Assembly (NCBI GenBank): GCA_031285465.1
Contig: JAITWD010000126.1
Coordinates: 1-8,297 of the forward strand
Source of the DNA: Lachnospiraceae bacterium
Lineage (GTDB): Bacteria > Bacillota > Clostridia > Lachnospirales > Lachnospiraceae
Direction: 5' to 3'
Length of the DNA stretch: 8,297 nt
The notes under the pieces were generated by a model. That model was not told where the DNA came from and ran no database searches. It was given only the letters and a program-made list of their open reading frames with translations. Below, piece by piece: positions 1 through 6,415 of the stretch. Position 1 is the first letter of the stretch. Each line of letters begins with the position of its first letter. The position numbers were made by a program, and so were the translations under genes.

Positions 1-62
1 GCCTAAAACTGTATGAGGGTAGTTATTATTTCGATCTTAAGTTCGTACTTTCATATGGCGTT

Positions 63-1004
63 TCATATAGAATTACTGCGCTCTTCCCGCTCCGCCACCT
101 GGTTATACCGATATTCAAAATCCCGTCGATTCTTCATAGCCAGATTTGAAAGGATAAGTCCGGCAAAAAATGATTGCACCGCTGCCATCATAATGAAGCC
201 ACAAACAATTAAAGTTGGAAAGCGCAGAACTAGTCTGGTCCGCCAATATTCAATAAAAATTGGAACAAAAAAGATTAGTGCGATCACAGCCAATAAAGTG
301 GCCAAGGCTGTAAAAAAACCAAACGGTTTGTAGTCCTTATATAGTTTAACAATGGTATTAAGTACCTTAATCCCATCCAGATAGGTATTCAATTTGGATT
401 CACTCCCCACCGGTCGGTCACGATAATCCACCACCACATTGGCCATCATCATATTATTATATACCGCATGAATGGTCATTTCGGTTTCTATCTCAAAGCC
501 CTTAGAAAGTACCGGAAAGGTTTTTACAAATCCATAGCTAAAAGCTCGAAATCCGGTCATAATATCCTTGACCTTACAGCGGAACAGGCGGTTAATGGCC
601 CCCCGCACCAAGCTGTTCCCCATATTATGAAAGGGACGTTTATTCTCGGTAAAGTAGGTTGAGGACAACCGGTCACCGATTACCATATCCACCTTCCGTT
701 CCAGAACCTGCCGCACCATCTGTGCCGCATATTCCATCGGATAGGTATCATCACCATCCACCATGACATAACAGCGTGCTTCCACCTCACGAAACATCCG
801 CCTGATCACATTTCCCTTTCCCTGCATGTACTCCCGCCGGACCACCGCTCCCGCTGCCTGCGCCAATTCCACCGTGCGATCACCTGAATTGTTATCATAT
901 ACATATATCGTCGCTCCCGGCAATGCCGCCAACGCATCGGCCACCACCTTCGCGATTGTTTTCTCCTCATTATAGCATGGTATCAATACCGCTACTTCAT
1001 CCAT
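63..1004 (-). CDS. Membrane-anchored family 2 glycosyltransferase (polyprenyl-phosphate glycosyltransferase-like)
   Basis: A 313-residue GT-A fold glycosyltransferase. The N-terminus (VAVLIPCYNEE, residues 4-14) is the usual nucleotide-sugar binding start of GT2 enzymes. DGDD at 83-86 is the DxD-type metal and sugar-nucleotide motif. The conserved block around 147-204 (DIMTGFRAF, then RPVGSESKLNTY) resembles the DPM1/dolichyl-phosphate sugar synthase-like subgroup. Two hydrophobic segments, about 228-251 and 262-288, anchor the C-terminus in the membrane, as in bactoprenol-phosphate glycosyltransferases. From family knowledge it probably transfers a sugar to a polyprenyl phosphate or another membrane acceptor at the cytoplasmic face; donor and acceptor cannot be read from sequence. 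The ATG at 1002-1004 follows a GGAGGT site (1016-1021) with an 11-nt gap. It is divergent from the acyltransferase gene. No terminator-like hairpin is visible in the 62 bases after its TGA stop. Confidence 0.9.
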   Translation of the reverse strand: MDEVAVLIPCYNEEKTIAKVVADALAALPGATIYVYDNNSGDRTVELAQAAGAVVRREYMQGKGNVIRRMFREVEARCYVMVDGDDTYPMEYAAQMVRQVLERKVDMVIGDRLSSTYFTENKRPFHNMGNSLVRGAINRLFRCKVKDIMTGFRAFSYGFVKTFPVLSKGFEIETEMTIHAVYNNMMMANVVVDYRDRPVGSESKLNTYLDGIKVLNTIVKLYKDYKPFGFFTALATLLAVIALIFFVPIFIEYWRTRLVLRFPTLIVCGFIMMAAVQSFFAGLILSNLAMKNRRDFEYRYNQVAEREERSNSI

Positions 1005-1228
1005 ATCGTTCGTCCACCTCCAGCACTTGCTCTCGACATCGATCTTCGAAGACCAGACCGACTATTTTTCCCTATCCTATTCTAACAGCTTTCCCTCTCC
1101 TAGTCCATCACCAGAAAGGGGGCGGTTTAAAAAACGAATAGTACAATAAATCTAATAATGCAATTGCACAAACTCTTCTAGTCGTATATAATGAAGAATA
1201 AATTAAACCGACAAAGGAAAAACTCCCT
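1005..1228. other. Divergent intergenic region between glycosyltransferase and acyltransferase
   Basis: A 224-bp gap between two divergent genes. The acyltransferase-proximal half is AT-rich and contains a strong plus-strand promoter (1164-1192). The other half is pyrimidine-rich on the plus strand and shows no open frame with a ribosome site and no strong hairpin. A 10-bp perfect palindrome, TGCAATTGCA, lies at 1159-1168 and overlaps the plus-strand -35 box. Minus-strand promoters for the glycosyltransferase are only weakly suggested: TTGTGC (1166-1171) with TATTGT (1143-1148) at 17-bp spacing. Confidence 0.6.
1164..1192 (+). promoter_or_regulatory. Sigma-A-type promoter of the acyltransferase gene
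   Basis: The -35 box TTGCAC (1164-1169) and a consensus -10 box TATAAT (1187-1192) are separated by exactly 17 bp. Transcription should start near 1199, giving a leader of about 30 nt before the ATG at 1229, with an AAAGGA ribosome site at 1213-1218. Confidence 0.8.
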
Positions 1229-2005
1229 ATGCTCAAAACTATTTTTGTTGTTTCATTTGTGATTATCTTTTTGATCGTCACCCTTCCACTTCTTATTATC
1301 GAATGGATTATCGGCCGTTTTAATATGTCGGCTAAAAATCGTAGCTCATTATCGATAGTTAAATGGGCGTTCCGTGTCTGCCTGTGGATAACCGGTGTAA
1401 CAATAACTGTTCTAGGTGAGGAAAATGTACCTCTCGATACTGCTGTTTTATATGTCGGCAACCATCGTAGTTACTTTGATATTTTAATGACCTATATCAG
1501 AGTACCACGCCCAACCGGTTATATTGCCAAAAAGGAAATGCAACGCTTCCCTCTGTTGCGCAACTGGATGTACAATCTTCACTGTCTGTTTCTTGATCGC
1601 AAGGATATCAAACAAGGCTTGAAAACCATTCTTTCCGGTATCGAAAAGGTCAAATCGGGCATCTCGATCTGTATCTTCCCCGAAGGCACCCGCAATAAGG
1701 TTAATCATACCTTTTTACCCTTTCACGATGGTAGCTTTAAAATTGCCGAAAAATCCGGTTGTCCGGTCATACCCATAAGCATCAACAATTCTGCCGCCAT
1801 TTTTGAAGACCATCTGCCTAAAATGAAGAAGGCGCATGTAGTCATAGAATATGGCACACCCATCATTATCAGTGAGCTTGAGAGGGAGGAGAAGAAACGT
1901 ATCGGCGAACATGTCCAAAAAATTATTGCTGAAATATATTATAGGAATGCCCGGCAGTATTTTAGTTACTCGGAAACCAACCTGGAGAACCCGCCTTCGG
2001 TTTGA
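1229..2005 (+). CDS. plsC: 1-acyl-sn-glycerol-3-phosphate acyltransferase (PlsC family)
   Basis: A 258-residue membrane-associated acyltransferase of the PlsC/LPLAT family. By family it acylates lysophosphatidic acid to phosphatidic acid in phospholipid synthesis. The four diagnostic blocks are present in order: motif I NHRSYFD (residues 78-84, catalytic His79 and Asp84), motif II FLDRKD (121-126), motif III FPEGTR (150-155, phosphate binding) and motif IV VIPIS (180-184). An N-terminal hydrophobic stretch (about 4-29) and a second weaker one (about 47-62) would hold it at the membrane. Length matches the family. The start is supported by AAAGGA 10 nt upstream and by the promoter at 1164-1192. 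The last 13 codons, including the stop, overlap the end of murF on the opposite strand, so no intrinsic terminator fits between them. It is the only plus-strand gene here. The symbol is a family assignment; the acyl acceptor is not proven. Confidence 0.9.
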   Translation: MLKTIFVVSFVIIFLIVTLPLLIIEWIIGRFNMSAKNRSSLSIVKWAFRVCLWITGVTITVLGEENVPLDTAVLYVGNHRSYFDILMTYIRVPRPTGYIAKKEMQRFPLLRNWMYNLHCLFLDRKDIKQGLKTILSGIEKVKSGISICIFPEGTRNKVNHTFLPFHDGSFKIAEKSGCPVIPISINNSAAIFEDHLPKMKKAHVVIEYGTPIIISELEREEKKRIGEHVQKIIAEIYYRNARQYFSYSETNLENPPSV

Positions 2006-3408
2006 GCTATCTCAACCAGCGAGGCAAATCCCATCCCATTAGATGCCTTTATTAAAACCGTGTCAGCCGGCTGAAGAAGGTTGCCGGCTTCCGCCAAAAA
2101 GCCTTCTTTATCCGGATAGTAGAAACAGGTAATGGCATCGCCTTTTCCTGCGCTATACCCACTCTTTCCGCCGGCTTGCCCAATCGCCCCCCCTTCTTGT
2201 GCCGCTTTATACATATGCCATGACCGATGACCGATGCAGATCAGCCGGTCGGTACGGGTTACCGCATAACGTCCGATTGTTTCGTGCATTGTCTGCTCTT
2301 CTTCGCCCAGCTCCAGCATATCACCAAGGATCGCCACCCGTCGTCCCGTCGCCATTTGTAACAGATCAAGTGCCGCCTTCATCGATACCGGATTGGCATT
2401 GTAACAATCGTCAATTAAAATACCCTCCGGTAAATTAATAATATTACCCCGTCCCTTCACCGCTTTTAAACCGCCAATCCCTCTTTGCATTTCTATCGGC
2501 GACAGACCCAGGCGACTGCCCACACTAACCGCTGCCAACGCATTATAGATCATATGCTCACCTGGCAAAGGAATTTCTATTGGAAAAACCACCCCTTCCT
2601 GGTGGATCACCGCACGTGTTCCCAATAAACCGTTATTCACAATTCCATCGGCATAAATGGGATTGTTCTGCCCTACACCAAAAAAGAGCGGTTTCTTTTC
2701 ATTGACCCGATCAAGCGTAGCCAAGCGTTCATCGTCACCATTAAGACAAACCAGTCCCTCCGGTCCCAAATGCGTAAATATTTCCGTTTTAGCCTGCAGT
2801 ACCCCCGCCAGACTACCTAAATTCTCCAGATGACATGGTCCGATATTGGTCAATACCGCGATGTCCGGGCAGGCAATTGCCGCCAGTCGATGCATTTCAC
2901 CAAAGTCACTGATACCCATTTCCAAAACCGCCACTTCATGTTGTTCACGAATCCGTAAAACCGTGAGGGGCAAACCCACTTCGTTATTAAAATTTCCCTC
3001 GGTTTTTAACACCCGATATCGTTCACCCAACACCGCCGCAATAAATTCTTTTGTGCTTGTTTTACCGACACTACCGGTAATCCCCACCACTGGAATGGTC
3101 AGTTGACTACGATAGAAGGCGGCGATATCTTTTAATGCCTGAAATGAATCGGGTACCTGGATGTAAGGGACGCTACCGATTTCTTCCAGCAACCACTCCC
3201 CTAACACTGCCATTGCCCCCTTTGCCTGCGCTTGTGGAATATAGCAATGTCCATCCACCTTCTCACCTTTAGTCGCTATAAAAAGATTACCCGGTTGCAC
3301 CAACCTGGAATCGATAACAACGCCGGTAATGTTATCTAATAGGCTATCAGCATTATATAATGTACCACCACACGCTGCTGCTATTGCAGTTAAGGTCATA
3401 TTCTTCAT
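1966..3408 (-). CDS. murF: UDP-N-acetylmuramoyl-tripeptide--D-alanyl-D-alanine ligase
   Basis: A 480-residue Mur ligase. It is the cytoplasmic ATP-dependent enzyme that adds D-Ala-D-Ala to UDP-MurNAc-tripeptide, completing the pentapeptide precursor. Domain order is normal: an N-terminal UDP-precursor domain (about 1-100, with VIDSRLVQPGNLFIA at 31-45), the central ATPase with P-loop GITGSVGKTSTKE (109-121), EMGISDFGEM (163-172) and TNIGPCHLENLG (187-198), then the C-terminal Mur ligase domain from about 315 (DDCYNANP at 333-340, LGDMLELG at 361-368, KASNGMGF at 454-461). A Gly-rich stretch at about 404-424 looks like an insertion in the C-terminal domain. The ATG at 3406-3408 follows AAAGGAGG (3421-3428). 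It lies 113 bp after ddl, which supplies its dipeptide substrate. Its 3' end overlaps the convergent acyltransferase by 40 bp. Confidence 0.96.
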   Translation of the reverse strand: MKNMTLTAIAAACGGTLYNADSLLDNITGVVIDSRLVQPGNLFIATKGEKVDGHCYIPQAQAKGAMAVLGEWLLEEIGSVPYIQVPDSFQALKDIAAFYRSQLTIPVVGITGSVGKTSTKEFIAAVLGERYRVLKTEGNFNNEVGLPLTVLRIREQHEVAVLEMGISDFGEMHRLAAIACPDIAVLTNIGPCHLENLGSLAGVLQAKTEIFTHLGPEGLVCLNGDDERLATLDRVNEKKPLFFGVGQNNPIYADGIVNNGLLGTRAVIHQEGVVFPIEIPLPGEHMIYNALAAVSVGSRLGLSPIEMQRGIGGLKAVKGRGNIINLPEGILIDDCYNANPVSMKAALDLLQMATGRRVAILGDMLELGEEEQTMHETIGRYAVTRTDRLICIGHRSWHMYKAAQEGGAIGQAGGKSGYSAGKGDAITCFYYPDKEGFLAEAGNLLQPADTVLIKASNGMGFASLVEIAQTEGGFSRLVSE

Positions 3409-3521
3409 ATTGCAGATACTCCTCCTTTGATCGATCTTAGAGAAAATGTGTAATTCTTTTCGCCTTTGGCGACATATTTGATCGGTTGATTAAAGCATTT
3501 CCAGCGTTGTCTTGAAAAATT
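3409..3521 (-). other. ddl-murF intergenic gap
   Basis: A 113-bp gap. It contains a small symmetric hairpin (TCGCC/GGCGA with a 3-nt loop, about 3471-3483) without a following T-run, so it is not a convincing terminator. The murF ribosome site AAAGGAGG is at 3421-3428. A weak promoter-like pair (TTTCAA, 17 bp, TTTAAT on the minus strand) can be found but only the -10 is close to consensus. Co-transcription of ddl and murF seems likely. Confidence 0.45.
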
Positions 3522-4619
3522 TTAGTGTTCCAAAGCCGTATTGATAATAATCTCGCATAATTCCGGAAAATCGATCCCGACCGCCGCCGCTTCCTGTGGT
3601 AACAGTGAGGTCGCTGTCATCCCTGGCAATGTATTAGCTTCCAGGCAATACACCGCTCCCTGCTCATCCATCATGAAATCCATCCGGGCGTAATTACTTA
3701 GACGGAGCACCTTAAAGACCTTTTCTGCCCATTGCTTTATTTCGGCTGTTTTTGCAGGTGAGAGGTCGGCCGGACAGGTTTCAACAGCATTACCCGGCTG
3801 ATATTTATTTTTATAGTCGTAAAAGCCATTGATCGGTGCAATTTCAATAATAGGCAATGCCTTTCCCGCCAAAACGCCCACCGAAAATTCGCGTCCCTTA
3901 ATAAACTGCTCGATCACCGCCTCATTATCATACAAATACGCTTCCGCCAGCGCTTCATTATATTCCGTCTCATTATTGGCGACTCGAACCCCCACACTGG
4001 AACCACCACTATTGGCCTTTATAATACAAGGGAACGGAACCTTAGTCTTCACCTGTTCACCCTGTTTAAGCAAAATACCCGGCGGAGTCGGAATCCCATG
4101 ATATCCAAACAATTCCTTCGCCAATCCCTTATCCATTGCCAGGGCGGAGCTTAAATAATCGGTTCCGGTATAGGTAATTCCCATCAAATCGAAACAAGCC
4201 TGAATCTTTCCGTTCTCACCACTTTCTCCATGGAGAGCCATAAAGACAACATCTGATGCCTGACAAAGCTCAAGCACATGGGGGCCAAAAAAAATCCGCT
4301 CTCCATCCGCACGCAATGCCTTTATTTCATCAAGATTGGGATTCTCTTCACCAACGGCAGTGATGCCTTTAATCCAATCAATGTCCATCGAAAATAATTG
4401 GGTGATCCCTTCCCCTTTTGCTCCTTTCGGTTCAACCTCTCTTTGCATACCGTCAAGATTAATTGCCCCAAACCCTCCTTCGGTCGAAAGTCCCAGATAA
4501 ACATCCAGTAAAATGGGACAATGTCCCCTCTTTTTCAATGCCTGATATATCATTCGCCCGGAACTTAATGAAACATCCCTTTCCGGACTTATCCCCCCCG
4601 CCAGCACTACAATATTCAC
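3522..4619 (-). CDS. ddl: D-alanine--D-alanine ligase
   Basis: A 365-residue ATP-grasp enzyme that joins two D-alanines in the cytoplasm; the product is the MurF substrate. Visible motifs (from the GTG at 4619): LAGGISPERDVSLSSG (6-21), the HGESGENGKIQ block (130-140), YTGTDYLSSALAMDK (150-164), the ATP-binding loop GGSSVGV (205-211), omega-loop FYDYKNKY (266-273) and ANTLPGMTATSLLPQ (328-342). The Tyr-type omega loop and the TLPGMT...PQ end argue for D-Ala-D-Ala rather than the D-Ala-D-Lac or D-Ser specificity of Van-type ligases. It is about 60 residues longer than the E. coli enzyme because of an insertion at about 42-110 in the N-terminal lobe. I chose the GTG at 4617-4619 because AGGAGG (4627-4632) lies 7 nt upstream of it. 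The longest open frame starts at a GTG at 4637, but that would place the ribosome site inside the coding region. Confidence 0.96.
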   Translation of the reverse strand: MNIVVLAGGISPERDVSLSSGRMIYQALKKRGHCPILLDVYLGLSTEGGFGAINLDGMQREVEPKGAKGEGITQLFSMDIDWIKGITAVGEENPNLDEIKALRADGERIFFGPHVLELCQASDVVFMALHGESGENGKIQACFDLMGITYTGTDYLSSALAMDKGLAKELFGYHGIPTPPGILLKQGEQVKTKVPFPCIIKANSGGSSVGVRVANNETEYNEALAEAYLYDNEAVIEQFIKGREFSVGVLAGKALPIIEIAPINGFYDYKNKYQPGNAVETCPADLSPAKTAEIKQWAEKVFKVLRLSNYARMDFMMDEQGAVYCLEANTLPGMTATSLLPQEAAAVGIDFPELCEIIINTALEH

Positions 4620-4626
4620 CACTTTA

Positions 4627-4632
4627 CCTCCT
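4627..4632 (-). promoter_or_regulatory. Ribosome binding site that fixes the ddl start
   Basis: AGGAGG on the minus strand, 7 nt before the GTG at 4617-4619 and 4 nt before another GTG at 4620-4622. It lies inside the longer open frame that begins with GTG at 4637, so that upstream start is unlikely. Both the likely start and the codon before it are GTG, so either could be used. Confidence 0.75.
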
Positions 4633-4643
4633 GCCACAACAAT

Positions 4644-4672
4644 ATTAATATTTATGCCCTACTCATCATCAA
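4644..4672 (-). promoter_or_regulatory. Possible weak promoter upstream of ddl
   Basis: On the minus strand, TTGATG (4667-4672) and ATTAAT (4644-4649) are 17 bp apart; each matches consensus at four of six positions. The -10 lies within the 12-bp AT palindrome AATATTAATATT (4641-4652). The AT-rich setting makes chance matches likely. If real, it would let ddl and murF be transcribed without the GH9-like gene. Confidence 0.3.
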
Positions 4673-4678
4673 TAACAC

Positions 4679-6340
4679 TTATTCTATTTGATCCGAATTA
4701 CTTTTTATTTCACTAAGCATAAAGATCAGCTTACTATCGGGCTCAATCTGGTTCATGATTCCGAGTCGAACCTCGATCTCCAAATAATTTTTGGCACCAA
4801 TTCCATCAATATAGCTAATCCCTTCCGAATTACGCCCCATCAAATAATGTAGATGATTTTCAATTACCGTTCCATATTCATGATTACGGATAATATGGTT
4901 TACGATGGACAAATAAAACATATCGGTGAGCAACTCCGTATTATTGTCCTGCTGCCGGTTACCAGCGGTCAGATAAGGGGACTGCCTTGTTCGAGCGGCA
5001 ATACCCTCTGCCTCCGACATGATGATCTTCATGATCTCACTGCATAGATTCTTATCCACATACTTCTTGGTTGATAAATAGGTCACATAACCCATCATTA
5101 CATTTTCATTGATACTAACCTCATTAGCACTGCTACTATCATTACTATTGCTGTTATTACCACTGACCTCACTATTAAGAATGCCTCCTTGAGGCTGTTT
5201 TAAATACTGGGTAATGACCCGGTGATAGGTCTGGTAGCCTGACGCCCGATACATCTCGGTTGCCGCCAAAAAATACCCTTCGCCACTTGGATCGGAAATA
5301 TTATTTTCGAGATAGCGCCATGCCCGATCGGCTGCTTTCAGACAATCGGTGGCATAAATGCTATCGAAGCCTTGATAGAGGTAACTGAACTTAGCCATGG
5401 CTGCACAATACATCTGCGTCGCCTCTGGTGATATCGGCTCAATATAAGCGGTTTCAGATGTCTCGTCGGTTCGGTATACCGATATTCCGGCAAAAACTCC
5501 GCCGGTACCGACATCCTGCATCTTTAGCAACCAATCAATCTCATAACGGATTTCATCCAATAAATCAGGAATCAGATTTCCGCTCTCCGGTATTGCCCCA
5601 TCATCACCAAACGCACCTTCATTCAGCTCATACGCCAATAAAAGGGTGTTTACCACGCTACAGGCACGGACTAAATCTTTAGAACCATTTTGATCCTGAT
5701 GCCAACCGCCCGACACATCCAGACTCTCCTCCGCATTATCCCTAAACGGAACCTTTTGTGTGTGACAGGCACTATGAGACCGCTCTCCGGCATATTCACC
5801 GGTCAATGTGATCCCGCAACGATTAAAATAGTATTGCTTTACCGCATCACGAGCGACCGGATTGTACAATCCTGACTCAATCGTAAAAAAGTAAGAGCGC
5901 CCTACCACCTGCGCCTCCACATAGTAATTTCCCGGTTTGGTCACCTCGGTAAATATACCATAGCTGTTGTATTCTTCAAAATATGTATTATAACCCCGAT
6001 CCTCAAGCGTTCCTTCGAAAACTGCCTCACCGGTTTTTGCATCAATTATCTGAAAGGTCTCCGGCAATTCCTCACCCCGAAAAACTGCCATCTTCTCACT
6101 ATCCGGTAAATATCCCAATTGATTCACCAAAATATTGGGGACGCTGACCGGCACTTCATAATCTAGTTCCGCTTCACTAAAAAGGCTCTCCGCTCCCACT
6201 TCATTAGTAAGCGCATCGCTTCCTTGTCCGAATCCCCAGCTGGCACAACCATTCATCCACAATGACCAGCCAGCGGTCATTACCAGCAGCCAGACCCTCC
6301 GACTGCCCAAATAAAAACTACTGCTTCGTTTGCTTTTCAT
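4679..6340 (-). CDS. Glycoside hydrolase family 9-like lipoprotein, probable pseudoenzyme
   Basis: A 553-residue exported protein. Residues 1-32 form a signal peptide: basic start with Arg14-Arg15, a hydrophobic core, then MNGC with Cys32 as the probable lipidation site (Met at -3 is not ideal). Residues 69-155 (NILVNQLGYLPDSEKMAVF onward) match the N-terminal Ig-like domain of GH9 cellulases. From about 157 an (alpha/alpha)6 GH9-type domain follows, with DVSGGW at 208-213. Active GH9 enzymes read DAGD two residues after this Trp; here it is QDQN, so both catalytic Asp positions (215, 218) are Gln and Asn. YLMGRNSEGISYIDGIG (499-515) matches the late YxLGxNPxGxSYvtGfG motif, but the protein ends 38 residues later without the HHR and NE segments that carry the catalytic acid. 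A Ser/Asn-rich linker lies at 393-409. The ATG at 6338-6340 has AGGAG (6346-6350) upstream; the frame extends further, but no better site exists there. It may bind glycan at the cell surface. The role is unknown. Confidence 0.8.
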   Translation of the reverse strand: MKSKRSSSFYLGSRRVWLLVMTAGWSLWMNGCASWGFGQGSDALTNEVGAESLFSEAELDYEVPVSVPNILVNQLGYLPDSEKMAVFRGEELPETFQIIDAKTGEAVFEGTLEDRGYNTYFEEYNSYGIFTEVTKPGNYYVEAQVVGRSYFFTIESGLYNPVARDAVKQYYFNRCGITLTGEYAGERSHSACHTQKVPFRDNAEESLDVSGGWHQDQNGSKDLVRACSVVNTLLLAYELNEGAFGDDGAIPESGNLIPDLLDEIRYEIDWLLKMQDVGTGGVFAGISVYRTDETSETAYIEPISPEATQMYCAAMAKFSYLYQGFDSIYATDCLKAADRAWRYLENNISDPSGEGYFLAATEMYRASGYQTYHRVITQYLKQPQGGILNSEVSGNNSNSNDSSSANEVSINENVMMGYVTYLSTKKYVDKNLCSEIMKIIMSEAEGIAARTRQSPYLTAGNRQQDNNTELLTDMFYLSIVNHIIRNHEYGTVIENHLHYLMGRNSEGISYIDGIGAKNYLEIEVRLGIMNQIEPDSKLIFMLSEIKSNSDQIE

Positions 6341-6386
6341 ATCCACTCCTGTGCCTTTATCGGTCTGTAACCACCAAACAATTCCC

Positions 6387-6415
6387 ATTATATCTTTAAT
6401 TCTCCTCTTTGTCCA
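6387..6415 (-). promoter_or_regulatory. Strong internal promoter of the GH9-like gene
   Basis: On the minus strand, -35 TGGACA (6410-6415, five of six matches) and -10 TATAAT (6387-6392, consensus) are separated by exactly 17 bp. The -35 box lies inside the last codons of the amidohydrolase gene (Met-Asp-Lys) and the spacer contains its stop codon. Transcription should begin near 6380, about 40 nt before the ATG at 6340. The GH9-like gene, and possibly ddl and murF after it, can therefore be expressed independently of the amidohydrolase. Confidence 0.75.

Noticed and set aside
1108..1461. Minus-strand open frame of 117 codons across the plsC start
   Set aside because: It covers the plsC promoter and the 5' part of the coding region in antisense, has no clear ribosome site and low-complexity hydrophobic content.
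3471..3483. Small TCGCC/GGCGA hairpin between ddl and murF as a terminator
   Set aside because: Only five base pairs and no T-run follow on the minus strand.
3522..4619. Van-type (D-Ala-D-Lac or D-Ser) ligase and glycopeptide resistance
   Set aside because: The omega loop (FYDYKNKY) and TLPGMT...PQ motif are those of ordinary D-Ala-D-Ala ligases, and no vanH, vanX or vanS/R genes are present.
4617..4637. Upstream GTG start for ddl at 4637
   Set aside because: The AGGAGG ribosome site at 4627-4632 would lie inside the gene; the GTG at 4617-4619 has ideal spacing.
4641..4652. Perfect palindrome AATATTAATATT before ddl
   Set aside because: It is pure A/T and short, so it easily arises by chance in a promoter-like AT-rich gap.
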